Positions 54,849 to 64,000 of a DNA stretch of 64,000 nucleotides are shown here, piece after piece (the stretch's first letter is position 1; each line of letters begins with the position of its first letter). This DNA comes from Beta vulgaris subsp. vulgaris (lineage: Eukaryota; Streptophyta; Magnoliopsida; Caryophyllales; Amaranthaceae): assembly GCF_026745355.1 (NCBI RefSeq), contig NC_079206.1:32924653-32988652 (forward strand). Reading direction: 5' to 3'. The position numbers were made by a program, and so were the translations under genes. The notes under the pieces were generated by a model that saw only the letters and a list, made by a program, of their open reading frames with translations, had not been told where the DNA came from and ran no database searches.

Positions 54849-56114
54849 TTATTGACCCGAAAGCCCAAGAACGCTAGAGACTACGTCGTATATCTCTTGG
54901 GAACTCGGTTTCGGAGGGCCTTGCGCTTTACTCACATACTCTTTGAAAGAATCCGCAAAACTACTAACAGCATCCGCAAGACGATCCCTCTTGAGCTTCT
55001 TGTTTGACCCTACGGAAGAAGTCTCCGATGTACTCCCTCCTTCAATATCAGTGTCCATAGCAGCAGCAGACTCTTCGTGTTGCTCAGCCCCATCACCGGT
55101 TGCTCTATCCAAAGCAAACAAAGTCACTATGTTGTCCCAATTATCAATACACTTGTTCAAGTATCCAGATGCATTAGGATTTTCCTATACATTAAACAAT
55201 AGCAAAAGTTAAATTGCATAATCATTTCACTACAAAACGTACTGGTTCAGCTTATATGGAGGAATAAGAACAGTACTAGTGTATAAAATTACATTGGAAT
55301 GTAGGATAATTCGGTACCACGGTAAGAGGTTCACTGGTTGAGCTAAAATATTTTACCACAAGATAGTTTATATTAATTAATAATAATAGCACATAAATTA
55401 AAGCAACAAGTTGTAAACTTGCTTGGATTGTTTCCACATGCTATTACAAATTAAACTTAACCAACTACTTAAGAAGTAAACTTGAGCCCCTTCATGAATC
55501 ATACTCCAACAGTCCAACTAACATAAGTATATATAATCAGTGAAGGAGGTGATCACCAGAAGTGAACAAGCATTAATATCCATATATAAGGTCATTAGTA
55601 AACACAAGAGTAAACTTTCCAGTAGCTGTTCTTATAAACAGAATGCCAGAACATAATTTATGAGTGTTAGTAAACATTCTTTTTCTTTATCACAGTTTCT
55701 AATATTAATCACTAATAAGATGAATTGCAAAACAAAAATTAAGACATAACATACCTGACAATACTTTTTCCATTCATCAAGCTCTTCTAGAGGGATCACC
55801 ACCATCTTCTTTTCTTCATCCCACTTGAATTTTGTATAAGCTCGAATTTCAGTAATAGTAGCATAGTGCCTCTTCCAAACCCTAATTCGGTTCCTAACAT
55901 GATCCACAGTCACAGATATATTCAATTCAACCCTTAATTTGTCCACCACGGCTTGATACGCTTGGGACTTGAAATCCCCATCACCCTTGTTCCCTTCGTT
56001 AATTTGCTCATATAATGTGGAAGTAAGAATCACATCCATTTGGCGATTCCACGCAACATATCCCCGTTTACGTGGAGGACCCATAGGTTTTTTGCCTTGT
56101 CTTTTGGAATTCAT
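54849..56114 (-). CDS. Harbinger Myb/trihelix-like DNA-binding protein (two exons)
   Basis: In plant PIF/Harbinger elements this second protein binds the ends and brings the transposase to the nucleus. Start chosen at MNSKRQGKKPMGPPRKRGYV (56,114), which gives a basic N-terminus; an upstream in-frame Met lies at 56,132. Exon 1, 56,114-55,755, has the Myb/SANT-like domain (WNRQMDVILTSTLYEQINEG, NRIRVWKRHYATITEI, DEWKKYCQ). The donor is CAG|GTATGT. Exon 2, 55,184-54,849, follows TTTAATGTATAG and encodes ENPNASGYLNKCIDNWDN, then an acidic and Ser/Glu-rich linker. The frame joins in phase to 231 residues with no stop. Confidence 0.82.
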
Positions 56115-57305
56115 TGTTCCTACATATCGCAAAACACATAGTAAACGTTAACTATGAAGTATTCTAACTTTTCTCTTTCCTACCAAAAAAAAAATGTCAC
56201 AGTTGCAATAATATTCTAAAAAAGAAAACATTTTCTTGAAGGCAGAAAATTATAATAGAAGCAATTATCTGCATATTAGCCTCACAGATTGCCTCAGATA
56301 CCATTCACAGACCTTCTGAATGAAGGAACAGAAGCAATTCTGGAAGGTTTGTTCAGGTGTCTGGATGAAACGAAGGACGTATGTGCTCAGTTTTTATGGA
56401 CCAAGACTGACCTTGAGAGTTGAGAGTGACTGCACTGGAGAATTCATACATTCAAGCATGATACAAACAGCCTATTCAAAAGGTTTAAATTCTATGTAAT
56501 GAGCTACATGAAAATCACTTCACTTTACTAAAGATTATGTCTAAGATAATGCCTACTCCAGCAATTCATATGGGCATATATAAAAATCAGAAGGGAATGG
56601 CATTGGAAGAAACATTTCATAACATGAAAGAACAGTGACAGCATCTGTTTCAGCCTTTCAGGAGAGAGACAATTTCATGGCTGTCGCAAGCATCAAAGCA
56701 GTAATGTTTGAAGCTAACTTTGTTTTACACAGATGATCATGTAAACCCCTTGTTTACTATTCTAATTTTTACATACTTTAAATCTTTAAACATTACTACT
56801 ACTGCTTAACACGTACACACAAAGGTGAGATCTAGTCAGAGGTGAACTTACAATAATCTCTCTGTTTGTTCCTTACAATGCACCTTCCCCAATGTAAGTG
56901 ATCACTTCATCATTATATCTTGTACGAGGGAGAAATGAAGTATTTAATAAACACAAATCGAGACTTAGAGAAAAGTAGTAGTAGTAGTACAGGATATAAT
57001 ATGCTTCTATGAAACTATAGTGTACATTGATGCATTTATATGTTCTACCATGCATTTATAACCTCCATACTAATTTGAGAGTACACATTTCGTACTGAAC
57101 TATGATAATTGAACCACAGCAAGAACTATGATAACGGGGGTGGGGGGAGAGAAAAACCTGTATTTAGGAGAGTTAATTGAACTATAAAGAAACTAAATAC
57201 CTTGGTAAGAATACAAAGTAGATAGTCATATAAATAGATCCAAAAGATTACAACTTAGTAGATGTTTTGATAAGAATTAAGAAAAACAAAAGGACAAGGA
57301 CATAT

Positions 57306-58609
57306 TCAAATAGCTTGAACCCTTCGCACTTGATACTCCTCGAACATTTTCTTAGCAAGATCATCTCTAAAATTATTCCACTCATTTGTTGACCGGGCGG
57401 TTGAAATGAAATCATCATCTTCATCTATATCATCATTTGGCTCCGCATCAAGTAAGTCTTGGTCTACCTCATGTATAAGTCTTGTTTCCTCCATATTTTC
57501 CTCCCTTAAGAAATTATGGAGAATGAAACAAGCATTGATGATTCTAATTTGAGTCTTTTTATCAAAGAAACTAGGATCCCTAAGTATAGCCCAACGTTTT
57601 TTTAATAGTCCAAATGCCCTTTCAATTGTATTCCTTGCAGACGAATGACGCAAGTTAAAAAGCTCTTTGTAATTCGTGGGAGTGTTTCCTCGCCACAAAT
57701 TCAAGTGGTACCGAGTACCTTTGTAAGGAGCTAAGAAACCTTCACCATTTGTAAAGCCCAAATCCACAAGGAAATATCTATCTGCATCATAGAAATTTAA
57801 CATTATCCTTTTGGATTTTATACGTCATTAACTAATTATAAGATAATAAGTTATAAACTCTTACTTCTTGGTACTTTTAGACCATTGGGCCTGTGGAGAG
57901 CATCACGAAGAACACGAGGGTCAAATGCAGATCCTTCCCAACCAGGTAAAACATATGTGAAACGAAGGTTTGGATCACATGAAGCTAGCACATTAGTGCT
58001 AATGTCCCCCTTCCTATCTCGATAACGAGCTCTATCCTCAACAGGGACCGTCATATCAATGTCTGTCCCATCAAGAGCTCCAAGAACTCCCTCAAACCAC
58101 TTCCACTTGTTATCCCCGTCATAGCTAATACCTTGGTCAACTGGCTTGATATAATACTTTCCTATTTTGAGCATAGATCGAAGAACCACATGAAATTGGC
58201 GGCTTATAGTCTCTCCTGAACGAGCAAAGAGGGCTTGCATTGTTCTATTCTTCAAATCATGTGCAAGGACATGAAGAAACAATGCAACTATTTCTTTTAT
58301 GGTGACATTTCTTGTAGTCATTAGGTCCCCCTTTGATTGTAATGTATGACACAACTTCTCAAAACAACGTATGTCGAGACGCAATTGCGCACGGCATATT
58401 CTATTATTCCTCAAAGTATTCATCCATGTAGCTCTTGTTTGTGCACGCTCACACTCATTCCATGTTACTTCATTCACCCTATATCGTTGACCATACCTTG
58501 CCCCCACAACTACTATAATAAAACCTATAACTAGGATAACTAACTCTAGATCTTCATCGTTGTCCCTTGCACGTTTCCTTGACTCTTGTATACTCACCTC
58601 ATCCGACAT
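57306..58609 (-). CDS. Harbinger DDE transposase (two exons), apparently intact
   Basis: It cuts and inserts the element (DDE_Tnp_4 family). Exon 1 is 58,609-57,865 and exon 2 is 57,781-57,306. The 83-bp intron has GTAAGA and GATGCAG sites and joins in phase, giving 406 residues. The start MSDEVSIQESRKRARDNDED carries a basic nuclear-signal-like cluster (RKRAR). A helix-turn-helix region (NVTIKEIVALFLHVLAHDLK; SGETISRQFHVVL) lies at about 101-142. The catalytic residues are D180 (GALDGTD), D255 (FLVDLGF) and E302 (NTIERAFGLLKKRW). GWEGSAFDPRVL is also conserved. No stop or frameshift is seen. Confidence 0.88.
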
Positions 58610-60117
58610 TTTTCAAATTTCTGTGTAACATATCAAGTATCATATAATATTGAAGCATAAACCTATTCATAAACCTATTCATAAACATATACCAACCACC
58701 AAACTAAAGCACTTTCACGAAAAAAAAAATTATTAAGAAAGAAAGAATATATGATGCAAAACCACATAATAACCAAGAGTTTAAGGGAGCTTCGAAGCCG
58801 CACTTAATCTCGTGTAAATATAGTAAATTGCACTAGGTGAATGAAGTAACTATTTGATGATCTGCTTTATTATAACCACTTGATTAGCAGATAGCATATC
58901 GATTCTGAAATAGGATTTGATTTTGGAAGATACTATGCATATAAGCTTATCTAGTATCTACTATCTAGTACAAAGCACTGGACTAAGGTCGAATTCTCCA
59001 ATCATATGAAAAGGAAATATCAAAACAGATAGTATATCTGGCAACAGATTAACAAAACTAACTGGTAAAAGATTGGCAATTTTCATTTGGAATAAGCATA
59101 AATTTTCCTCAATGTACATACAACAGTAACTAACTATTTGGTGATCTGCTTTATTATATTACCAATGATAGCAACTGAAATTCTTAGCAACTTGAAAAAG
59201 CTTCATGAATACCTTTCTCCTTTTATATCTGCTATCTGGGTTTCCTTGTTGGTCTCTCTATTTGCAGGCAGAGAAGCATTTAGGTTATGTTTTTATTCCC
59301 ATGTTAATGCTCTTAAGATTTGTGTCACTTTACTACATTTTTGGTGTATACCAAAATATTTCAATACTTCTAATACTTCATCTGAGAGATGATTAGCAAC
59401 AAAATCTAGAGAACCTGTACATTATTGTTAATTGTCAACATTATCTCATTTTTAAAAAAGTATCAATGTCAACATTCCATGGCAGACATAAAAATTTAGC
59501 TTCTCCACATGTCTATAAACTTGCTCTACAGAGAGATGATGCATAAGCCATTTACTCAGTAACAATTGCAATGACTAAAAAAACCCTAATTAATCGCAAG
59601 ATATAGATAAATAATATATAGAATCGAAATTTCAATCAATTACACATTCTAACCTAAAACAATATTTATAACTCAACCATAAACAATCTCGCAGCAAATT
59701 CATGGTAAAAAAATTAAGAATTGAGAAACCAACCTTAAAAATAAGATTTTGCAATGTCAGAGGAGAGAGAAAGCTCGCGATGTGTTGAGGAGAGAGAGAG
59801 CTTGAGGGAGACAATCAAAACGAGAAACCGAAGAACCGTGAAACCAGACAACGAGGAGAGAGAAAGCTCGAAAAATCTCCAATGGAAGAGAAGAAAATGA
59901 GTAACGAGTTTTATCGTGATGTTTTGAGGATGAAGAGTGAGGTTTGGATTTCAAATGACAGTAATTTACTATGGATTTCAAATGATATGGGATGAGGTAT
60001 ATTTAATATGTGTAGGTGATTGGGCCCAAATCCAATTCCAAATACTTTAAATTGCCAAACATGTGAACTGGTCCAATTACAGCATTTCAAATGAAATGTT
60101 TGTATCCAAACAGGCCA
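58610..60117. other. Harbinger upstream region and right terminus
   Basis: About 1.5 kb of A/T-rich sequence upstream of the transposase start, with no gene. It should hold the promoter for the minus-strand transcript. A GAGAGAGAAAGCTCG block is repeated at 59,760-59,875. Confidence 0.5.
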
Positions 60118-60695
60118 TAAATATATTTTAATGTATATTTATATATTTTTGCATGATTTAGAGTTGATATAATTTATTTCTGAAAAGGTTGACTACTTGA
60201 AAGTCAAAAGAATGATTTAATGATTTCAAGTAATCAAATAGTTCATTAAGTTATGCTTTGAAAAAATTATTTTATAACTAAACTAGTGGAGTGAAACTAA
60301 AAACATTTTAATATTGGGTTAGAGGATCCCAAACCTTATTTCTTTTCCTATGAACACTCTCATTTAATTATCCTATTAAAGCCCAACTCCTTATTGGACC
60401 CTTGATGGGGGGATCTATAAATACCCTTATTTACACAAATCCCCACACATCAAATACATTTATTTTTTTCTCTCTTCCTCCCCTATTTTCGTCACTCTCC
60501 TTTTCTTTTTTTCTCTCTCTCTTTTCTTTTTCTCCCTCTCCTTCTTCTTTGGCCTTCGCTCCTCCTAGCCATTCGTCGGTCACCGCAGGCCGACCACCAC
60601 CAGCAGCCCACCGGACCGCCTGCAGCAGCCAGCATTGCTTTCCCTCGTGGCCCTCGTCATCCCTCCTCTTCTTTGTTAGTTAATTTTCTTCCTCC
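60118..60695 (+). repeat. Chromovirus 3' LTR, second part (copy 4)
   Basis: Resumes with AATATATTTTAATG and matches the solo LTR from AAGGTTGAC.ACTTGAAAGTCAAA. A TATAAATA box is at 60,416-60,423. The transcript-start region (CACATCAAATACATTTATTT) corresponds to where copy 3 begins at 35,571. It is interrupted at 60,696 by a solo LTR of another family. Confidence 0.8.
60416..60423 (+). promoter_or_regulatory. TATA box of chromovirus 3' LTR
   Basis: TATAAATA about 35 bp before the pyrimidine-rich presumed transcript start. Confidence 0.6.
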
Positions 60696-62522
60696 TGATG
60701 AGTGAGAATTTAGTCTCACTCATGTGCATATTTTGGCAAGTTTTGCTTGATAAGTTTGAATTATAATGCGATTTCTCCCTTTAATTTTTCTTATTTTTAT
60801 CCTCTAGCGATGCATGCTAGGTAGATGGGATTTCATGGTTCCTTCCCCCTCCCATTTGATCAATAACACTATTGTTTAGTGTGATTTTTTTGAGGAAAAA
60901 GAGCAAACGAGGAAGGAGCATGTGCTCCTTGTAAAATAGGAGCGGCCACTCCTCCAAGCTCTAAAACATGGCAGAATGAGGCAGAAACTTGGAGCGAGGA
61001 GGGACCTGCCGAGGAGCTGGAGCTCCTATCATGGAGAACATAGGAGCGAGAGCTCTCAAGGAAAAAGGAGTGGGTGCTCCTTTACGTGCAGAAGGATGCA
61101 GAAAGTTGGAGCTACCAAGGAGCCCCCATTGAGCAAACGCTCCTTGGGCACAATTGATAGAGAGCGACTGCTCCGTTATACAAAGGAGCGGGTGCTCCTT
61201 ATTTGCTTGGTAGCCAGCTTGTTGTCAGTAGGGATGGAGCGACCCAGGAACTTTCCATGAGAACCCGCTCCATCACCTCACTTTGTTAAGAGCGGGCGCT
61301 CCTATTTAATAAGGAGCGGGCGCTCCTATTTAAGAAGGAGTGGGCGCTCCTTGTTAATTTCTCGACATTTTCTTCTTTAAATGCTGTTTTTAGCCCCGTT
61401 TTTGTAATAATATAAATACTTTTTTCCACTTAATGACGATTTAACTTTTATTCCGCTAAATCATTTTTAGAGAGTTTTTAGCTTAATCTAGTGAGAGAAA
61501 GTGAAGTTCTAGAAAGAGAAAGTAGATTTTCATGGTTTTGTAGCTTGGATTATGACAAAATTGTGGTTTTTATGCAAGATCTCCATTTCTTCTTCATGGT
61601 TTAAGTAATATCACTTCTTCTCTCTACTTTTATACTTTTTATCTTTTTATTTATTTAAATTTTGTTTAGTTAGTTTAATCCATGTTTAGATTTTAGTTTC
61701 TTAACATAATCTTGTGTTAGATCTTGTGTTGATTGTTTTAGCTAGTTGTTCATGCTTGATTTTTTTTTCTTCTATTAGTATTACTATGATGACTATGCTG
61801 ATTATGAGTAGTTAATTAGTTGGGGGTTGGGGTGAAAACCCAACCATGATTGATTTGGGTGTTTGAATAAGAAGTTAGGAGTTTCTTAATTGCTCAATAG
61901 CATATTATTATCTATTTGCATTCTAGTTGGTTACATGGATGTTTGTTGATTGATGCCTTAGTCAAATTGAGAAAGGAGATTAAGGTTGACGTTTATGCTA
62001 TTTTCTTGCTTAATTGCTCATGAGAGTGAGATTTGAGTGAGGATTTTGTAAATTGGCATTATGCTTATCCCCTTGGTGGCATATTTGAGACCATAAGAGT
62101 GGCTTAGTTATGTGACTTAGGTAGTTTTATGCACCCTTGAGAGAGGGCTTAGAACTACTTAAGAGCCAATAACCTCAATTAGTTACTTGATTCTTTCCTC
62201 TATAATTTGTCCTTCTTATTTCCTAAATCATGATTGGATGGTGTTTATCCCCTTCTCCCAATTTTTTTATCAATCAATTTCTTGTCTAATCACTTAGCGT
62301 CTTCCTAATATCTTAATTAATTAGTTTAGTTAGTTCATAGCAAACCAAACATCTTGCTAAATCTTCGACTTAGCTTGCAACAATTAGCAACATTACTGTT
62401 CTTCTTGCTATTCCTTGCGAACTTCGACCCTCACTTATCACTTTACCTAGTTTAGTGATTTAGTTAGGTTTTATTTGACGATTAGGAGATTTGTAACGAC
62501 CGAATTGAAGTTCCCTTTGTCA
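60696..62522 (+). repeat. 1.8-kb solo LTR of a different gypsy-like family
   Basis: Begins TGATGAGTGAGAATTTAG and ends GAAGTTCCCTTTGTCA (TG...CA), flanked by CCTCC on both sides (60,691-60,695 and 62,523-62,527). The unfilled site (CTTCCTCCTCAAGTT) is visible at 35,810-35,824 in the sister LTR. There is no coding sequence. The tail phrases (TGCGAACTTCGACCCTCACT) recall long-LTR gypsy families such as Athila/Tat, but I am unsure of the family. It contains an array of short palindromes. Confidence 0.85.
60905..61355. repeat. Array of GAGC-N4-GCTC palindromes
   Basis: At least nine short palindromes of the type GGAGCGGGCGCTCC occur here with variable centres, e.g. GGAGCATGTGCTCC (60,917), GGAGTGGGTGCTCC (61,066), GGAGCGGGTGCTCC (61,185), GGAGCGGGCGCTCC (61,313) and GGAGTGGGCGCTCC (61,337). 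Confidence 0.75.
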
Positions 62523-64000
62523 CCTCCTCAAGTTATTTTAATGTAAAGTTTGTATTTTTAAGATTTGTTTTAATATGATTATGTTTACAATTTATAGTTG
62601 GATGATATAATTACGAATCTAAGATTATATGATTTATGTAATGGATAAATATAAATTCATATTTACTTATTATGTTTGAATTGGGATTTTAATTATCAAA
62701 GCACGGATTTTTAGGGTTTTATGAGTTGGAAAATCATATTAGTATATTATAGTTCATTAAATTGAGTATTCTTATCATTTTAAGTATGTTTAAAAGGAGT
62801 TTTAGTATATAATATGTTGCTGAAAATTTAAAAAGAGTGTTGATGATGGAGTTTTTTGATTTTAAACATGAGTTTTTAAGAGTTTTAACAACTAGTATAG
62901 TAGTACTATATTACAAGGTTTTACTAATTAATTTTTAATGATGGGAAAGTTTTTTAAACACTTTTAAGAAGACTTTAAAGAATTTTATTATTACTGAAAA
63001 TTTATAAAGCATTGATTGTGGATTTATATTGGTTGTTTTAGGCGGAGAATTCTATTTAGGCGACTTTTAAGGTTGTGAAAGTGGCCTCTCGATTTGTCTA
63101 CACAAGGTACGTACATATGTGTTGAATGGATTTATATTATGTCCTAAGGACGATATTAATGTAGTATCATGTATAGGGAACTATTTTTAGTTCATATGTG
63201 ATTTCTATTGAGTTGGAGTTGCATGTTTTATGTCGTTGTGTGAAGCATGTTGGTTATGATATCTATATTATGTTTGTATGGAAGATTGATGCAAGCATAT
63301 GGGATTTGGGAGCTTTATTATATTAATTCATATCAAGGATTAATATATATGTTGGTTTAGATCATGATTGAATCATGTTGTTCCCTTTGAATTATTTAAT
63401 TACTTTATGAGGAACGAGGGCCTTTTTTGGTAAGTTGATCATTATACCTATGAAAGGTTGGTTGGTTGGTTGTTGACTTGGTTCAACGGATGAAGGAAGG
63501 TTGTGGATTAAAGTTGGAATTAATCTTGGGTTGTTAAGTTCTTGTTGATCACCTTATCTAATCCTAAGATATATATGAAAGTTTATAATTGTTTGTTGAT
63601 TATATTATTTGTCCTACTTGTAAGTCATAACAAGTGAATAAATTATTAATCATGTGAAGTGAAACGTAGATAGAAATAGCTTTAGACTTGTGCACATCTA
63701 GAGTGTTGGACGAGTATGAGTTGGAGTACATGGTGGTATCCCATGGATTTTCTTGGCACCAGATTGATCACCGTGTCCTATATTTTAAAGGTTCCTCGAT
63801 ATCGTAGGTTAGGGGAATACAGAGTTGCGTCCATGTTTGTTCTTCTAGATTAAAGAATGGTTTTGGTTTAGACAACTCGTTCCATTTACTATTCGATCTA
63901 AATTAATTAATCTATTAGTTGTGAAGTTTAGTTCAGTTAAAGAACTTTGTAATAATATTTTTTATTATTATTTATCTCTGCTTATTATTTATTAGTATCA
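62523..64000 (+). repeat. Chromovirus 3' LTR, third part, running off the window
   Basis: Continues the LTR with TCAAGTTATTTTAATGTAAA through GGCGGAGAATTCT, GAAAGTGGCC, ACAAGGTACGTACATA and TTCCTCGATATCGTAGG. It stops at the window edge at a point matching 51,990 of the solo LTR, so about 450 bp remain outside. It is closer to copy 3 than to the solo LTR in places (e.g. CCTCTCGATTTGTCTA), as expected for the two LTRs of one element. Confidence 0.85.

Larger units (their letters stand above)
54493..60117 (-). mobile_element. PIF/Harbinger element with both genes
   Basis: Ends GGTTGCGTTTGGATAC and, inverted, GGCCTGTTTGGATAC, flanked by TAA (54,490-54,492 and 60,118-60,120; ATAA can also be read). 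The uninterrupted site is seen in the solo LTR (TTTTATAAATAT at about 49,862). Subterminal sequence is rich in AATTTCAAATT. It carries a Myb-like gene and a DDE transposase gene, both on the minus strand. Neither has an obvious break, so at 5.6 kb it could be an autonomous copy. Confidence 0.93.

Noticed and set aside
59138..59396. Plus-strand frames with hydrophobic segments upstream of the Harbinger transposase
   Set aside because: Short, overlapping, and on the strand opposite to both element genes, in A/T-rich DNA that yields such frames by chance.
1..64000. Host genes, rRNA or tRNA genes
   Set aside because: Every coding signal I could read belongs to a transposable element family, and I saw no tRNA-like or rRNA-like stretch beyond primer-binding sites.

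Overview
The window is plant nuclear DNA made almost wholly of nested transposable elements. I see no host gene, no rRNA and no tRNA. The plant signature comes from the mix of families: Ty3/gypsy Tat-lineage and chromodomain (Tekay-like) elements, Ty1/copia including a SIRE-type element, three CACTA (En/Spm) elements, a PIF/Harbinger element, hAT elements and a Stowaway MITE. This suggests a seed plant, probably a eudicot with a repeat-rich genome; I cannot name the species. Most coding sequence is broken by stops and frameshifts. The clearest intact genes are the two genes of the Harbinger element.

Left part (1-20,557). A minus-strand Tat-like LTR with primer-binding site and the start of gag (1-945) sits in a plus-strand LTR of the long-LTR Tekay-like family (946-3,101). 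A second LTR of that family lies inverted at 3,485-6,088 and carries a Stowaway MITE. A decayed minus-strand Tat-lineage gag-pol runs from about 6,340 to 20,557. Its reverse transcriptase is split by CACTA-1 (9,677-17,850, duplication TAG). CACTA-1 holds CACTA-2 (11,021-17,611), which carries a broken transposase gene and a second gene ending in a Ulp1-like protease. A 565-bp hAT MITE then landed exactly on the Tat/CACTA-1 junction.

Middle (20,558-35,570). A SIRE-type copia element, deleted at its 5' side and with an env-like reading frame, is interrupted by a complete 7.7-kb copia element (22,258-29,995; duplication GTAAG; two 624-bp LTRs differing at about 13 sites).

Right part (35,571-64,000). 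One Tekay-like chromovirus spans the region. Its 5' LTR is truncated and holds CACTA-3 (36,155-43,482), which contains a tandem array of a 159-170 bp unit. Its internal region carries an extra acidic ORF, gag interrupted by a 1.5-kb hAT element, and pol interrupted by a 2.6-kb solo LTR of the same family. Its 3' LTR holds a 5.6-kb Harbinger element and a 1.8-kb solo LTR, and runs off the window.

The most unusual signal is a foldback of about 215 bp in the leader of the transposase gene of both CACTA-2 and CACTA-3. Its two arms have changed together between the elements. Insertion order can be read from target duplications: Tat element, then CACTA-1, then CACTA-2 and the hAT MITE; chromovirus, then CACTA-3, Harbinger, hAT and both solo LTRs.
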